Notes: generated from the sequence alone by a model not told the origin. 53,404 nt of DNA from an uncultured Porphyromonadaceae bacterium (GCA_937989585.1 CALKRW010000001.1:1-53404), one strand, 5' to 3'. Positions 1 to 9,101 are shown, counted from the first letter of the stretch. Made by a program: numbers and translations.

Positions 1-148
1 ACATAATCATATAAATTTCAGATGATTATTGTTTTAGTTTGAAGTTTACAAAAAAAATCTCAAAAACCGGTAAAAATGGTTGGTCAGATAAATAAAAAAT
101 CGTGTCTGACGGTGTAAGGTGTTGCAATACGGCAAAAACCGAGGGGCC
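1..148. other. AT-rich non-coding edge downstream of the Ig-like lipoprotein gene
   Basis: No credible gene is seen. On the minus strand, just past the stop codon of the lipoprotein gene, the sequence can form a weak GTCAGA/TCTGAC stem with a long T-rich loop, which could help end transcription. Nothing else is recognised. Confidence 0.4.
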
Positions 149-2173
149 TCACCGGCGGGTGGGACGCGGGGTGGCGGAGGTACCGGATGACTGCTGCAGG
201 CTGCCGGGGCCGAAGCCTCCGAAGTTGTTGCGGTTGCCGCCGCCGGAGCCGTTGACGGGGTTGCCCCATTCGTCGACGTCTTCCTCGTCTTCGGGATTGG
301 TCTGCTGCTGTTCGTTCTTCTTGAGTTTGGGCTTGTTCTTCTTGATGTCGGACGGCTTCTGCTGGTCAAGCGGAATCTCGTAGGGGTTCCATGAGAGTTC
401 GTTGTCCCAGTTGGCGCGTAGTGTGATCTTCTTGGGATAGTAGGCGACGTCCTCTGGCTGGAGTGATTCGGCCACGTTGCCGGTGGTCCAGGCGCCGTCG
501 CCGTTGCGGTCGAAGAAAACGCGGGCATAGTAGACGTTCGGAATCACCAGAGGGAACATGGCGCGGTGGTCCCTGTCGACGGCGGCAGTCCTTACGGGAT
601 TGTCCTGACCGTCGAGCAGTTCGACGACCATGGCCGTGGTGTCGTCGGAGTTGACCGTGAACATCAGGTTGGCGTACTCCTCCAGTTTCTTGACATTGAG
701 TTCAACCTCGTATGTGGATGAAGGAGTCCCGTAGACCGACATGACGGCGGCGGAATCGGCGTGCAGCCGGTATTTCGCTCCGGGTTCCCAGTCGTAGTCG
801 ATGCGTCGGTCGGTGAGCGGCGCCGCCGGCACCGTTATGATCGGGGGCATTTTCTCGGCTGTCCATGTGGTGTCGACGAGTTTCTCGAAGGTCCACATCG
901 TCGAGTCGAGCGAGGCGATGGGCTCCGGGAAGCGGAAGACCAGCGGACGGCTCAGTTCCTGGTTGGTTGCCGTGAGAGTCTGTATGTCGATGGGCTGGAT
1001 GGTCGGCACGGAGTCGGTGTGGGCGTTCTCGTCCTTGTCCTTCTTGTCCTTCTTCTTGGGTTTGGGGGCCTTGTAGTTGAATGCTATCGTGTCGGTCTTC
1101 CATGAGAGTTGCGAGGCCGTGTCTGTCGCGAGATACCTCACGCTCAGCGAGATGGAGTCCTGCGCGAGCAGTCCCGGGTCGGTAATCCAGTATGTCAGGG
1201 TGTCGCGTGTGGCCGAGGCGGCGAGCAGCGCCAGCGAGTCGAGCGGCCTTCCGGCCAGGGGTCCGCGTGCGACGGTGAGGCGCGGCAGGCTGTCGGAGGG
1301 CGCGGCCATGCCGAGGGTGATGCGCCGGCGGTCGGGACGGTCGTGGTCCTTGAGGTACTGAGTCCTGTAGTCCTCGTTGAACCAGGTCATGATGATGTCG
1401 TCGGGCATGAAGTGTGTGGCCTCGCGCGAGACGATGGAGTCTGTGCCCTCGGACGAGCGCAGTGTGTCGCTGACGTTCACGCGCTCGGATGTCGGTGTGA
1501 CGGTGACGTCGTAGAAGGCGATGTCCTCGGTGCGGTCCCACAGGCGGTCGCGGTTGACGTCGTTGATGGCGTAGACGCGGTAGGTGCCGGGCTTGAGGTT
1601 GCGGACAGTGAACTGGCCGTACTGGTTGGTGCGTGCCACGCGCTCCATGGGAACTTTTGTGAATGCCGTGTCGGAGAGGTTGGTGGTCACGGCCACGGTC
1701 ATGCCCTGTGCCGGCTCGAGGGTGCGGGCCTCGAAGAGCATTCCCGAGATGCGGAGCGTGTCGATTTCGGCGCCTGTGGAGAAATCGAGCGCGAAACCGT
1801 CGATGATGTTGCCCTCGTTCAGGTCCTTGATGGCGTCTCCGAAGTCGATGGTGTAGGTGGTGTTCTCCTGCAGGGTGTCGCGGAACTCTACGGTCACGCG
1901 GTGGCCGAGCGAGCGAACGACCGGAGTGGAATTTCCGGCGGGCGATACGATGACCTTGTTGAAGGCGTCCTCGAGTTCGACGTTCTCGTCGAAGTATATC
2001 TCCATGCGGCCGGGACGGGCGTTCGTGGCCCCCGGCATGGGACTGGACCGGACGAACTGCGGAGGGTTGTAGTCGCGTGGACCGCCTTCGGGGCGGCCTA
2101 TCGATGCGCAGGCCGCCATGATGATTGCAAGGACGGCCGCGAGCAGGGCAAGTATGGGAGTTCTGGCTGACAT
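149..2173 (-). CDS. Ig-like domain lipoprotein (SbsA/Big_5-like), 674 aa
   Basis: Probably a surface or periplasmic lipoprotein; the exact role is unknown. The N-terminus is a lipoprotein signal peptide with a hydrophobic stretch ending in ACA (lipobox LAAVL...MAACAS). Residues about 35-135 resemble the SbsA-type Ig-like domain (PPQFVRSSPMPGATN, then IYFDENVEL), followed by a carboxypeptidase-regulatory-like beta-sandwich around residues 140-230 (YGQFTVRNLKPGTYRVYAIN). Later segments look like further beta domains, and the last 70 residues are charged and then Gly/Asn-rich and low in complexity. Proteins of this layout are common single-copy lipoproteins in Bacteroidales. The start is supported by a TACCTTTG -7 element about 16 bases upstream. 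The gene stands alone; the exporter operon ends 119 bases upstream of its start. Confidence 0.8.
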   Translation of the reverse strand: MSARTPILALLAAVLAIIMAACASIGRPEGGPRDYNPPQFVRSSPMPGATNARPGRMEIYFDENVELEDAFNKVIVSPAGNSTPVVRSLGHRVTVEFRDTLQENTTYTIDFGDAIKDLNEGNIIDGFALDFSTGAEIDTLRISGMLFEARTLEPAQGMTVAVTTNLSDTAFTKVPMERVARTNQYGQFTVRNLKPGTYRVYAINDVNRDRLWDRTEDIAFYDVTVTPTSERVNVSDTLRSSEGTDSIVSREATHFMPDDIIMTWFNEDYRTQYLKDHDRPDRRRITLGMAAPSDSLPRLTVARGPLAGRPLDSLALLAASATRDTLTYWITDPGLLAQDSISLSVRYLATDTASQLSWKTDTIAFNYKAPKPKKKDKKDKDENAHTDSVPTIQPIDIQTLTATNQELSRPLVFRFPEPIASLDSTMWTFEKLVDTTWTAEKMPPIITVPAAPLTDRRIDYDWEPGAKYRLHADSAAVMSVYGTPSSTYEVELNVKKLEEYANLMFTVNSDDTTAMVVELLDGQDNPVRTAAVDRDHRAMFPLVIPNVYYARVFFDRNGDGAWTTGNVAESLQPEDVAYYPKKITLRANWDNELSWNPYEIPLDQQKPSDIKKNKPKLKKNEQQQTNPEDEEDVDEWGNPVNGSGGGNRNNFGGFGPGSLQQSSGTSATPRPTRR

Positions 2174-2188
2174 AAGTTATTGTTGCCG

Positions 2189-2225
2189 CAAAGGTACGAA
2201 ATTAATTGTGAATTCCGTACCTTTG
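2189..2225 (-). promoter_or_regulatory. -7 promoter element within a 10-bp inverted repeat
   Basis: Positions 2189-2196 read TACCTTTG on the minus strand, the Bacteroidota -7 consensus, placed to drive the Ig-like lipoprotein gene. The element belongs to a perfect inverted repeat: CAAAGGTACG at 2189-2198 and CGTACCTTTG at 2216-2225. The right arm is therefore a -7 element on the plus strand. No good -33 element was found for either direction. Confidence 0.5.
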
Positions 2226-2292
2226 GGTGCCAGTGGGAGCGTAGAACGTTATTGAAAAGTGTATGTCGTGGAAATGCAGCGGGTGGAGAGGG

Positions 2293-3552
2293 CTATTTGG
2301 GAAGAAGGACAGGGTTGGCCGGCGAGGCGGTCGGGTCGGGGGCCGGAACGGGAATGCCGAGACGCGAGGCGCGGAGACGCAGGCGTCTGTCGACGCGGGC
2401 GAAGTAGCGCGAGACCACGATGGCGAGGATGTAGTAGACGGCGGCAAGAACCCACAGGGCGATGTACGGCGTGGTGTTCTCGGGAATCGTCGCGCCGTTT
2501 GAGTTCATGCGTATGAAGCCCTCGACGCCCCATGTGGCGGGAACGAGGTCCCCGCACCATATCCAGACCTTGGCCATGGCGTAGCGGGGCCAGGTCAGGC
2601 CGCTGAGGAACAGGAACACCAGCGAGGAGAACACCACGAGCATGAAACACATCTCGCGCTTGCGGGAGAAGAACACCGAGGCCTGGCCGAGGAAGGCCGT
2701 CGCCAGCAGAAGAGGAAAGAAGAAAATGAGTTCATGGGTGAAGTCGCCGTAATGCGGCAGGTCGAACATGGCGGGAACCCAGTGCAGCACATAGAGGGTC
2801 ATGGGGACGTAGCAGAGGACGTAGCACATGGCGCGGCCGAACACCACGGCCGAATGTCCCGGCAGGTCGCCCTCCACAGGGTCGTAGCCCTGGTAGTTGA
2901 GGCGACGCTCGCGGCGTGTGCCGCCGATAAGGGTGCATCCCAGGAGCATGGACTGCTGCAGGATGAGGATTATGATGCCAGGCATGATGAACGAGGCGAA
3001 GCCCTGTGTGGGGTCACCCATGATGTTCTGCGTGCTCTGCACCGGTACGGAGGATACGGCTCCCGAAAGTCCCGTGGCGCCGAGCCGCTCGGCGGTGATG
3101 TCGGAGACCAGGTTCAGCTGCACTTCGGTGACAGCGGAGAAAATCTGGCGGTAGCGCAGCAGCAGTGACATGTCGCAGTAGGCCTCGACCTGTGGCTGCT
3201 CGAGGGTACCTATCTTTCGGGCGTAGTCCTCGGGAATGACGAAGTAGGCGTGGATCTTACGGTCGAAGAGCATGTCGCGGGCCTCGTCGGTGCTTGCGGC
3301 CTGGGTATAGATTTTCATGCTCTGGGTGGCGTCAAGCTTGCGTATGAGTTCGCGTGACTGGGGTGTCTGCGAGCGGTCGACGATGGCCACGGGAATGTCC
3401 GTTACAATCTCGGGGTTGTAGATGAGGGTGTATGTGACAGGATACAGCAGTGGCAGCACGAAGAAAAACAGCATGACGCCGACATCGTGGAAGACGACTC
3501 GGAATTCGGCGGTCATGGCCCGGGCGGCGTTGCTGAACCAGCGTATAAGCAT
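2293..3552 (-). CDS. ABC-2 type transporter permease, distal subunit
   Basis: Inner-membrane permease of the YhgE/YbhR/DrrB-like ABC-2 family. The N-terminus has one transmembrane segment (VMLFFFVLPLLYPVTYTLIY), followed by an extracytoplasmic domain of about 150 residues with the IVDRSQTPQSRELIRKLDAT motif usual in this family. Five or so transmembrane segments follow between residues about 180 and 395. The length (419 aa) is normal. It is the last gene of a four-gene operon (TolC, HlyD, permease, permease) and starts 46 bases after the preceding permease. The start is the ATG at 3552. The operon holds no ATP-binding subunit, so the ATPase must be encoded elsewhere or supplied by another transporter. 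The substrate cannot be told from the sequence. Confidence 0.85.
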   Translation of the reverse strand: MLIRWFSNAARAMTAEFRVVFHDVGVMLFFFVLPLLYPVTYTLIYNPEIVTDIPVAIVDRSQTPQSRELIRKLDATQSMKIYTQAASTDEARDMLFDRKIHAYFVIPEDYARKIGTLEQPQVEAYCDMSLLLRYRQIFSAVTEVQLNLVSDITAERLGATGLSGAVSSVPVQSTQNIMGDPTQGFASFIMPGIIILILQQSMLLGCTLIGGTRRERRLNYQGYDPVEGDLPGHSAVVFGRAMCYVLCYVPMTLYVLHWVPAMFDLPHYGDFTHELIFFFPLLLATAFLGQASVFFSRKREMCFMLVVFSSLVFLFLSGLTWPRYAMAKVWIWCGDLVPATWGVEGFIRMNSNGATIPENTTPYIALWVLAAVYYILAIVVSRYFARVDRRLRLRASRLGIPVPAPDPTASPANPVLLPK

Positions 3553-3597
3553 TTTTTCTGAGAATTTATGAGTTTGGGGAAAGTCGGTCGATGCGGA

Positions 3598-4758
3598 TTA
3601 CGGACAGTAAGTCTGTTTCAGGCAGGCCCGCTTGAGAAGGGGCAGGGGAATCGCCGCCACGAGAGGAAAGATGATGAGCGCGGCGAAGTGAAGGCGCGAG
3701 TAGTATAACGGTGCGTCCCACAGCACTTCGGAGATGTGTATCTGGAAATAGTAGCGGACGGGCACGAGGTACGAGAAGACCGCGATCGGGCCGTACATGT
3801 CCTCGACCGGGAAAGAGAATCCGGCGAATGAGAATGTGAGGATGCACGTCAGGGCGCCGAGCGAGAACGCGAGCCGCGGGTTGGGCATTATCGAGCATAT
3901 GAAGAGTCCGAATGCCTGGCAGGCGACTATGAACAGGGGCATGGCCAGCACCATGACCCAGAGACTTCCGGCAACAGGAAAGCGGAACCAGCAGAACATC
4001 AGCGACTGGATGCACCAGCCCACGATGGTGAATATCACGGTCTGCGGGAGAAGTTTGCCCGTGACTGCCGCGACTATCGAGCCGCCGGCTCCGCGCAGCC
4101 ACTGTATCGACGTGCGGTATTTTATCTCCATGGTGATGGAGAAGATTGTGACAAGCACAACCATCAGTGCCACGAGGCCGCCTATGAACGACGGGGTGAG
4201 GTAGTAGGAGTAGTTGAGCCAGGGATTGCCGGGGCTGTTCAGGTTGATTGCGACCGGCTGGATGAGGGCCGGGGTCACGGGCGAGTCCGCGCCCATAGAC
4301 GAAAGCTGCATGCGGACCATGCCGGCGGTAGTGGTTACGACCATGGTCTTGAAGCCCTTGAAGACAAAGGTTCCGGGCACGAAGTAGGTCATGTTGCAGT
4401 AGTAGTCGAGCGACGGACTGCGTCCGGCCACTGCCTCACGCTCGAAACCTTCGGGGATGATGAAGAATCCGAAAATCCTGCCTTCGCGTACTCCTGCCAG
4501 GGCGTCGGAATATGAGTCGTAATGACGTGTGATCTCGATGGCCTGTTCTGAATTGAGTTCACGGGTTATCTGCCGCGAGAGAGTTGAGTGGTCGAGGTCG
4601 ACGACGGCCGACGGCGTGCGCGTCGGAAGGCCGGGACGCAGCAGCGAGAGGAAGAATATGGTGCAACCGACAGGCACGACAATCATGGCGAACAGGTAGA
4701 CTGTCCGTGAGCACAGGCGCCTGCATTCGCGCCGGATTGTCGACAACAGGGGATTCAT
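3598..4758 (-). CDS. ABC-2 type transporter permease, proximal subunit
   Basis: Second inner-membrane permease, paralogous to its downstream neighbour. It has an N-terminal transmembrane helix (LFAMIVVPVGCTIFFLSLL), an extracytoplasmic domain that begins with the family motif VVDLDHSTLSRQITRELN, and a C-terminal block of about five helices (for example GGLVALMVVLVTIFSITMEI). The length is 386 aa. It presumably forms a heterodimer with the second permease and works with the HlyD-family adaptor and TolC channel encoded upstream as a tripartite efflux or export pump. The gap to the HlyD gene is only 34 bases, which supports co-transcription. Confidence 0.85.
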   Translation of the reverse strand: MNPLLSTIRRECRRLCSRTVYLFAMIVVPVGCTIFFLSLLRPGLPTRTPSAVVDLDHSTLSRQITRELNSEQAIEITRHYDSYSDALAGVREGRIFGFFIIPEGFEREAVAGRSPSLDYYCNMTYFVPGTFVFKGFKTMVVTTTAGMVRMQLSSMGADSPVTPALIQPVAINLNSPGNPWLNYSYYLTPSFIGGLVALMVVLVTIFSITMEIKYRTSIQWLRGAGGSIVAAVTGKLLPQTVIFTIVGWCIQSLMFCWFRFPVAGSLWVMVLAMPLFIVACQAFGLFICSIMPNPRLAFSLGALTCILTFSFAGFSFPVEDMYGPIAVFSYLVPVRYYFQIHISEVLWDAPLYYSRLHFAALIIFPLVAAIPLPLLKRACLKQTYCP

Positions 4759-4792
4759 TTTGTTTCTTTTCGGTGGATGGTTGCGGGTGAGG

Positions 4793-5848
4793 TTAATCCT
4801 TGTACAGCGCTGTCATTCCGGGGCGTAGTCCGGGGACATCTCCGGAGGGACGGGCCTTGATCTCGAATGTGCGCGAGTCCCAGTCGCCGGTGGCCTTGGT
4901 AGCGCGCCAGGTGGCGTAACTGCCCTTGTCGCGGATATAGTATATCCTGGCCTTGACCTCCTTGTCGAGTGCGGGGATGCGCACGTTGATTTCCTTGCCC
5001 ATGGTCAGGTCCTTCAGCAGGTCCTCGCGGACATTGAAAATCATGTAGCGGTCGTTCTTGAGGATGTTCATTATCGGAGAGCCCATGGCGACGAGCTCGC
5101 CTTCCTCGGGGAACACCTGGTCGACGGTGCCGTCGCATGGAGCGATCAGGTACGAGTCGTCGAGTACGGCCTCGACCATGCCGACACCTCCTCCGGCCGC
5201 GCGGACCATAGCGGCGGCTGCCTCCTTGTCCTGTTTCTGGGCGCCGGAGACGGCGAGGTCGAGCTGCGAGCGGGCGGCGTTGCGTCCTGCCACTGCCGCG
5301 TCATATGCGGCCTTGGCCTCGTCGCGCTTCTGGGCCGTTGTCACGCCCTCCTCGTAGAGACGGTTCACGCGGTCATATGTTTTCTGTGCTATCGTCACTG
5401 CGGCCTCGGCCTGGGCCAGGAGGTCGCGCGCGCCCTGGATTATCTGGCTGCGGGTGCCGGCGTCGACCTTGGATGACGTGGCCTCGGCTACCTGGCGGAG
5501 TCCCTCGGCCTGGCTGAGCTGGCTCTCGACGAGCGAGGAGTGGATGTGCACCAGTGTGTCGCCGGCGTGTACGGTGTCGCCTTCGTGCACATAGATGCGG
5601 TCGACGCGTCCGGCCAGTTTGCCGGAGATGCGTACGGAGTTGGCCTCGACCTGACCTTCGAGAAGGTTGTCGGGACGGTTGAGGAAAACAAAGCCTATTA
5701 CGGCGATGACGGCCACGGCGGCGATGATTACGCCCATGGATATCAGCAGTGTCCTGGATGCGCGGCGCTCCTCGTCACGCGAAGGCATGGGATAGAGGGC
5801 TGACTGAGGCTTCTGCTCGGGGGCGGGAGATGTATTTGTCTGAGACAT
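4793..5848 (-). CDS. HlyD-family periplasmic adaptor (membrane fusion protein)
   Basis: Periplasmic adaptor that links inner-membrane permeases to the TolC channel. Residues 31-51 form a single N-terminal membrane anchor (LISMGVIIAAVAVIAVIGFVF). A split lipoyl/barrel-sandwich domain follows (RISGKLAGRVDRIYVHEGDT), then an alpha-helical hairpin at about residues 110-215 rich in Ala, Gln and Glu, and the second half of the lipoyl domain (IAPCDGTVDQVFPEEGELV). The C-terminal part is the beta-barrel domain. The length (351 aa) is usual. It lies between the TolC gene (55 bases upstream) and the two permeases, all on the minus strand. The order adaptor-permease-permease resembles E. coli yhiI/ybhG-type clusters, but no ATPase is present. 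Confidence 0.9.
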   Translation of the reverse strand: MSQTNTSPAPEQKPQSALYPMPSRDEERRASRTLLISMGVIIAAVAVIAVIGFVFLNRPDNLLEGQVEANSVRISGKLAGRVDRIYVHEGDTVHAGDTLVHIHSSLVESQLSQAEGLRQVAEATSSKVDAGTRSQIIQGARDLLAQAEAAVTIAQKTYDRVNRLYEEGVTTAQKRDEAKAAYDAAVAGRNAARSQLDLAVSGAQKQDKEAAAAMVRAAGGGVGMVEAVLDDSYLIAPCDGTVDQVFPEEGELVAMGSPIMNILKNDRYMIFNVREDLLKDLTMGKEINVRIPALDKEVKARIYYIRDKGSYATWRATKATGDWDSRTFEIKARPSGDVPGLRPGMTALYKD

Positions 5849-5903
5849 ATTTTTGTTGTGATGTTGGGTTTTCGAAGAATGTTGTCTTGTTGTGGCGGAC
5901 GGC

Positions 5904-7412
5904 TTATTCGGCGGAGACGGGAAGAGTGCCGAGGACCTTGGACAGGTAGGTCTCGCAGAGGTGTATGTCGATCATGGCGTCGATGTTCTCGCTGTTGGCC
6001 TTGAGCCATGCGGTCTGCGCGGCCATGACGTCGTCGGAGGTGACCACACCCTCGCGGAATCCGAGAGTGGCCACGCGGAGGTTCTCGTCAGCCGAGGCGA
6101 GGTTGGCGCGAGTGGCGGTGTAGGTCTTCATGGCCTCCTGGCTGCGGTAGCCGGCCTGGGATATCTGGAGGTCCACCATTTCGCGGGCATCGTCGAGGCG
6201 AAGTCGCATGACGTCGGCGTCTACGCGTGCCGCCTTGTACTTGTTGTAGTTGCCGCCCCAGTGGAAGAGGGGAATCTTCAGTATGGCGCCGACCGAGAAC
6301 TGGCCGTCGAACTTGCGGCTGAAGCCGTTGAACATGTTGGGGTTGGAGAAGGTATAGGCGCCGATGAGGGCCACGTTGGGGAGCATCGACGACAGGGCCA
6401 CCTTCTTCTGTTGTTCGGCTATGTCGATGCCGTACTGCAGTGCGCGGAGGTCGGGACGGCGGCGGAAGGCCTCGTCTATGTCCTCCTGAGTGACGGCCCG
6501 GGGCTCGCGTATGCCCTGCGCCTCCTCGTCAACGAGAGTCATCGGCGAGTTGACCGGCAGGCCGCAGACCTGGGCCAGGGCCATGCGCGACAGCACAAGG
6601 CCGTTCTCGACCTTGGTGAGGTCTACGCGGGCGGTGTTGAGTTTGACGTCGACGCTGAGCTGGTCGGCCTTGGTGGCCATTCCCTGTTCCACGAGCAGGC
6701 GGACATTGCGGTCGAGCGAGTCGAGCAGGTTCACGAAACTGACGGCGAGGTCGCGCTTGGCCTTGAGTGACACCACCTGCCAGTAGGCGCCGTCGACGGC
6801 ATAGATTACGTTCTGTGCCTCGTTGTTGTGCATCTCGCGTGCCAGGTCCTCGGCGAAGTGGGTCAGACGGTTCATGGCGACAATCTTGCCTCCCATGAAT
6901 ATGGGCTGCGTCAGGGTCACGGCGCCGAAGAAAACATTGTGAACGTCGAAACTCGTGGCCTTGCGCAGGGTGTTGTTGGTGCGGTCGACCAGACCGTTGG
7001 CGGCCTTGAGGGCGTCACCGGCCATCTGCTCCATGCCGGGCTGCTGCAGGATCTGCCCCAGGGCCGGATACTGCTGCGCTATCTGTCCGAGGACGGCTGG
7101 GGAGATGTTCTGCAGGTAGTCGCCGGGTGACAGCAGGTTGATTTCTTTCTGATTGTAGACATAGCCTCCGGCGAAGTCTATGGCCGGAAGATAGGCGGCG
7201 AAGGCTTCGCGGTTCTGATAGTGCGCCTTGTCAATCTGGGCGCGCGCGATCATCAGCTGCTTGTTGTTCTGCAGGGCCAGCGAGCGGCATTCCTGCAGCG
7301 TCAGCGGACCCTGTGGCGTCACGGAGCCTTCCGTGGCCCGGGCTGCGGCGGGAAGGATTACTGACAGGGCGGTTATTAGTGAGATAAATAGTCTCATGGT
7401 CTTTAGGATCAT
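5904..7412 (-). CDS. TolC-family outer-membrane efflux protein
   Basis: Outer-membrane channel of a tripartite pump. A signal peptide (MRLFISLITALSVILPAAARA) is followed by LTLQECRSLALQNN, the typical start of OEP repeats. The two OEP repeats span residues about 35-240 and 270-495, with long helices and the usual LLSPG and PLFHWGG segments around the beta-barrel strands. The length (502 aa) is normal. It is the first gene of the four-gene minus-strand operon. Two starts are possible, the ATG at 7412 or the in-frame ATG at 7397 that begins the signal peptide more cleanly. Confidence 0.9.
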   Translation of the reverse strand: MILKTMRLFISLITALSVILPAAARATEGSVTPQGPLTLQECRSLALQNNKQLMIARAQIDKAHYQNREAFAAYLPAIDFAGGYVYNQKEINLLSPGDYLQNISPAVLGQIAQQYPALGQILQQPGMEQMAGDALKAANGLVDRTNNTLRKATSFDVHNVFFGAVTLTQPIFMGGKIVAMNRLTHFAEDLAREMHNNEAQNVIYAVDGAYWQVVSLKAKRDLAVSFVNLLDSLDRNVRLLVEQGMATKADQLSVDVKLNTARVDLTKVENGLVLSRMALAQVCGLPVNSPMTLVDEEAQGIREPRAVTQEDIDEAFRRRPDLRALQYGIDIAEQQKKVALSSMLPNVALIGAYTFSNPNMFNGFSRKFDGQFSVGAILKIPLFHWGGNYNKYKAARVDADVMRLRLDDAREMVDLQISQAGYRSQEAMKTYTATRANLASADENLRVATLGFREGVVTSDDVMAAQTAWLKANSENIDAMIDIHLCETYLSKVLGTLPVSAE

Positions 7413-7883
7413 CAGAGGAAGGTGAAACGTGTTTTATATATTTCGAATGTATCCGGGAGCGTGCGGCGCTCCTGAGTCAGTATATTTTATAACGGACGAA
7501 TATTGAGGAAAGTTTAGGCTCCTCTTCTCATAAGTTTTATTGCGTCGGCAAATTTATCAATTATTGAAATCCGTTGTCCGGTCAATTCCGCTTTTGACCA
7601 ACTATTAAACTTTTCATCCAAAAAAATGTATTTTGGCTCCATTTTACCTGTCTCCGTCCGGATAAAAACGGCCCCTGTCAGGAACAACCGTCAGGAAAAA
7701 GGCCCGAGGGTGGTTTTTGTGATGGCCTCGCTGGCGTTTTGTGGAGAAAAGTGGGGGTTTTGTCCATTTTGGCGCCCGATGTTTGCTTTCGGGTTCCGTG
7801 GGACGTAATTTTGTGGTGTCAAACGAAAATGACAGTATCAAGTTGAAAATAAAAATAATAATATAACTTAAAAACTAAGAATT
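7413..7883. other. Divergent intergenic region with promoters for both sides
   Basis: This stretch of about 470 bases separates the TolC operon (minus) from the acidic EF-hand-like gene (plus). A minus-strand TAAATTTG at 7549-7556 is a candidate -7 element for the exporter operon, without a well-spaced -33. A full plus-strand promoter lies at 7782-7813. No gene, RNA motif or repeat was recognised in the remainder. Confidence 0.5.
7782..7813 (+). promoter_or_regulatory. Bacteroidota-type promoter for the acidic EF-hand-like gene
   Basis: TTTG at 7782-7785 and TAATTTTG at 7806-7813 with a 20-base spacer match the Bacteroidota sigma consensus exactly. The start codon at 7884 lies about 70 bases downstream. 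Confidence 0.7.
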
Positions 7884-8858
7884 ATGAAAACTGACGAGAC
7901 CCGCATCATCAACGAAGAAACTTCTCTCATCTCCGAAGATACCAACTGCATCGACAACACCGGCATGAATACCTCGGACACCACCATCCTCGAGGATGAG
8001 TCGCAGGAGAAGGCCGCTCCCGAAGCAGGGAAAGAAAGCAAGGCAGGACGCAACGCCGCCTTCGCCGCAGCAGGCGTGGCAGTAGGCGTAGGCACCGGAC
8101 TTGGCGTGAGCGCCATGGCTGCCGGAGGCAGCAAGTCGGATGGACTTTCGAAGGCCGCCACCCCCGATGACGAGAAGACCGCCGACGAACTTGCCAAGAG
8201 CGACATCGTCGACCCGTCGATCGCTCCTGAAGAGGAGAAAATCGAAATGAACATCACCGAGGAACACAGTGCCGACTCCATCGCCTCGGCCGGAGCCAGT
8301 GCCGAGCGTGAGGTACTGCTGAATCCCGACCGTCACAGCGAGCCTGTGCGTGACGGCAGGGCAGACGTGAATCTTGTTGACAGCACGCCGTCTTCCGCCG
8401 TAGAGCAGGAAGTTCCCGTTGCCGTAGAGCAGGATGTTACGGAGCCGGGACTCGCCCAGGCCCCCGTGAACGTAAACGTCACGGTGAACATCGACGGACA
8501 GGAGGTAGCCGTGACACCCGTGCAGCCTGTTCCCGAGGTAAGCGTAGAGAGCATGGGCGTCATCATGGACAGCGAGGGCAACGTGATCACGCATGCCGAG
8601 GTTACTGTCGACGACGTGAAGGCCGTACTCATAGACCATGACAACGACGGCACGGTGGATGTGGCTGTCATCGACGCTGACAATGACGGCGTCATCACCG
8701 AGGATGAGATCGTCGACATGAGCGGCACCGGACTTACCATGACCGACGTGGCAAGTGTCATGACCGAAGGCGGCGGACAGTTGCCCGCTGACGACACGCT
8801 CGGCGACCAGCTGGCCATGAACGACGATTTTGCTCCCGACATGGATATTGACCTCTGA
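7884..8858 (+). CDS. Acidic protein with two EF-hand-like calcium loops, unknown function
   Basis: Not recognised as a named family. The 324-residue protein is strongly acidic and low in complexity, with no N-terminal signal peptide. Residues 55-82 form one Ala/Gly-rich hydrophobic stretch with GxxxG-like spacing that could cross a membrane. Two calcium-loop motifs lie side by side: residues 251-262 (DHDNDGTVDVAV, imperfect at position 12) and residues 264-275 (DADNDGVITEDE, with acidic or oxygen ligands at positions 1, 3, 5, 9 and 12). Between the hydrophobic segment and the loops is a Val/Pro/Glu-rich region with a beta-like repeat (VNVNVTVNIDGQEV). A strong promoter precedes it and a GC-rich hairpin follows, so it is probably a well-expressed single-gene unit. 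A membrane-anchored calcium-binding protein is a guess only. Confidence 0.7.
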   Translation: MKTDETRIINEETSLISEDTNCIDNTGMNTSDTTILEDESQEKAAPEAGKESKAGRNAAFAAAGVAVGVGTGLGVSAMAAGGSKSDGLSKAATPDDEKTADELAKSDIVDPSIAPEEEKIEMNITEEHSADSIASAGASAEREVLLNPDRHSEPVRDGRADVNLVDSTPSSAVEQEVPVAVEQDVTEPGLAQAPVNVNVTVNIDGQEVAVTPVQPVPEVSVESMGVIMDSEGNVITHAEVTVDDVKAVLIDHDNDGTVDVAVIDADNDGVITEDEIVDMSGTGLTMTDVASVMTEGGGQLPADDTLGDQLAMNDDFAPDMDIDL

Positions 8859-8952
8859 TACTCATTCTCTTCTTTTTCTCCCTGGTCCAGTTACTCTTCG
8901 TAAGAAAGATACTCTTCTCTCAACTTGTGGAAACACACTGCCCTCTCTCCCG

Positions 8953-8982
8953 GGCCGGCACCTTGTCCAAGGGGTGCCGGCC
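8953..8982 (+). terminator. Strong hairpin after the acidic protein gene
   Basis: A perfect 10-bp stem (GGCCGGCACC at 8953-8962 with GGTGCCGGCC at 8973-8982) and a 10-base loop lie 95 bases after the stop codon. The T-tract after it is poor (TCTGTCAT), so termination is probable but not certain. Confidence 0.5.
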
Positions 8983-9101
8983 TCTGTCATGAGGGCGGTT
9001 TCCATGCGTCCATACGCAGGCATGAGGCCATAGTTTGTTCCGTTTGGGAAAAATGTTGGCAGATTTGTCTGCGTAGATGGGTGGCGGTAGGGAAAAATCG
9101 C

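Noticed and set aside
1109..2170. Long plus-strand reading frame of 353 codons opposite the Ig-like lipoprotein gene
   Set aside because: It is a shadow frame: Val/Gly/Arg-rich without any domain, fully inside a gene with a signal peptide and domain structure. Similar long shadows opposite porX (21331-22413), deoC (34146-35177), gapA (35481-36665) and lepB (46879-47964) were dropped for the same reason; GC-rich codon bias makes the antisense frames open.
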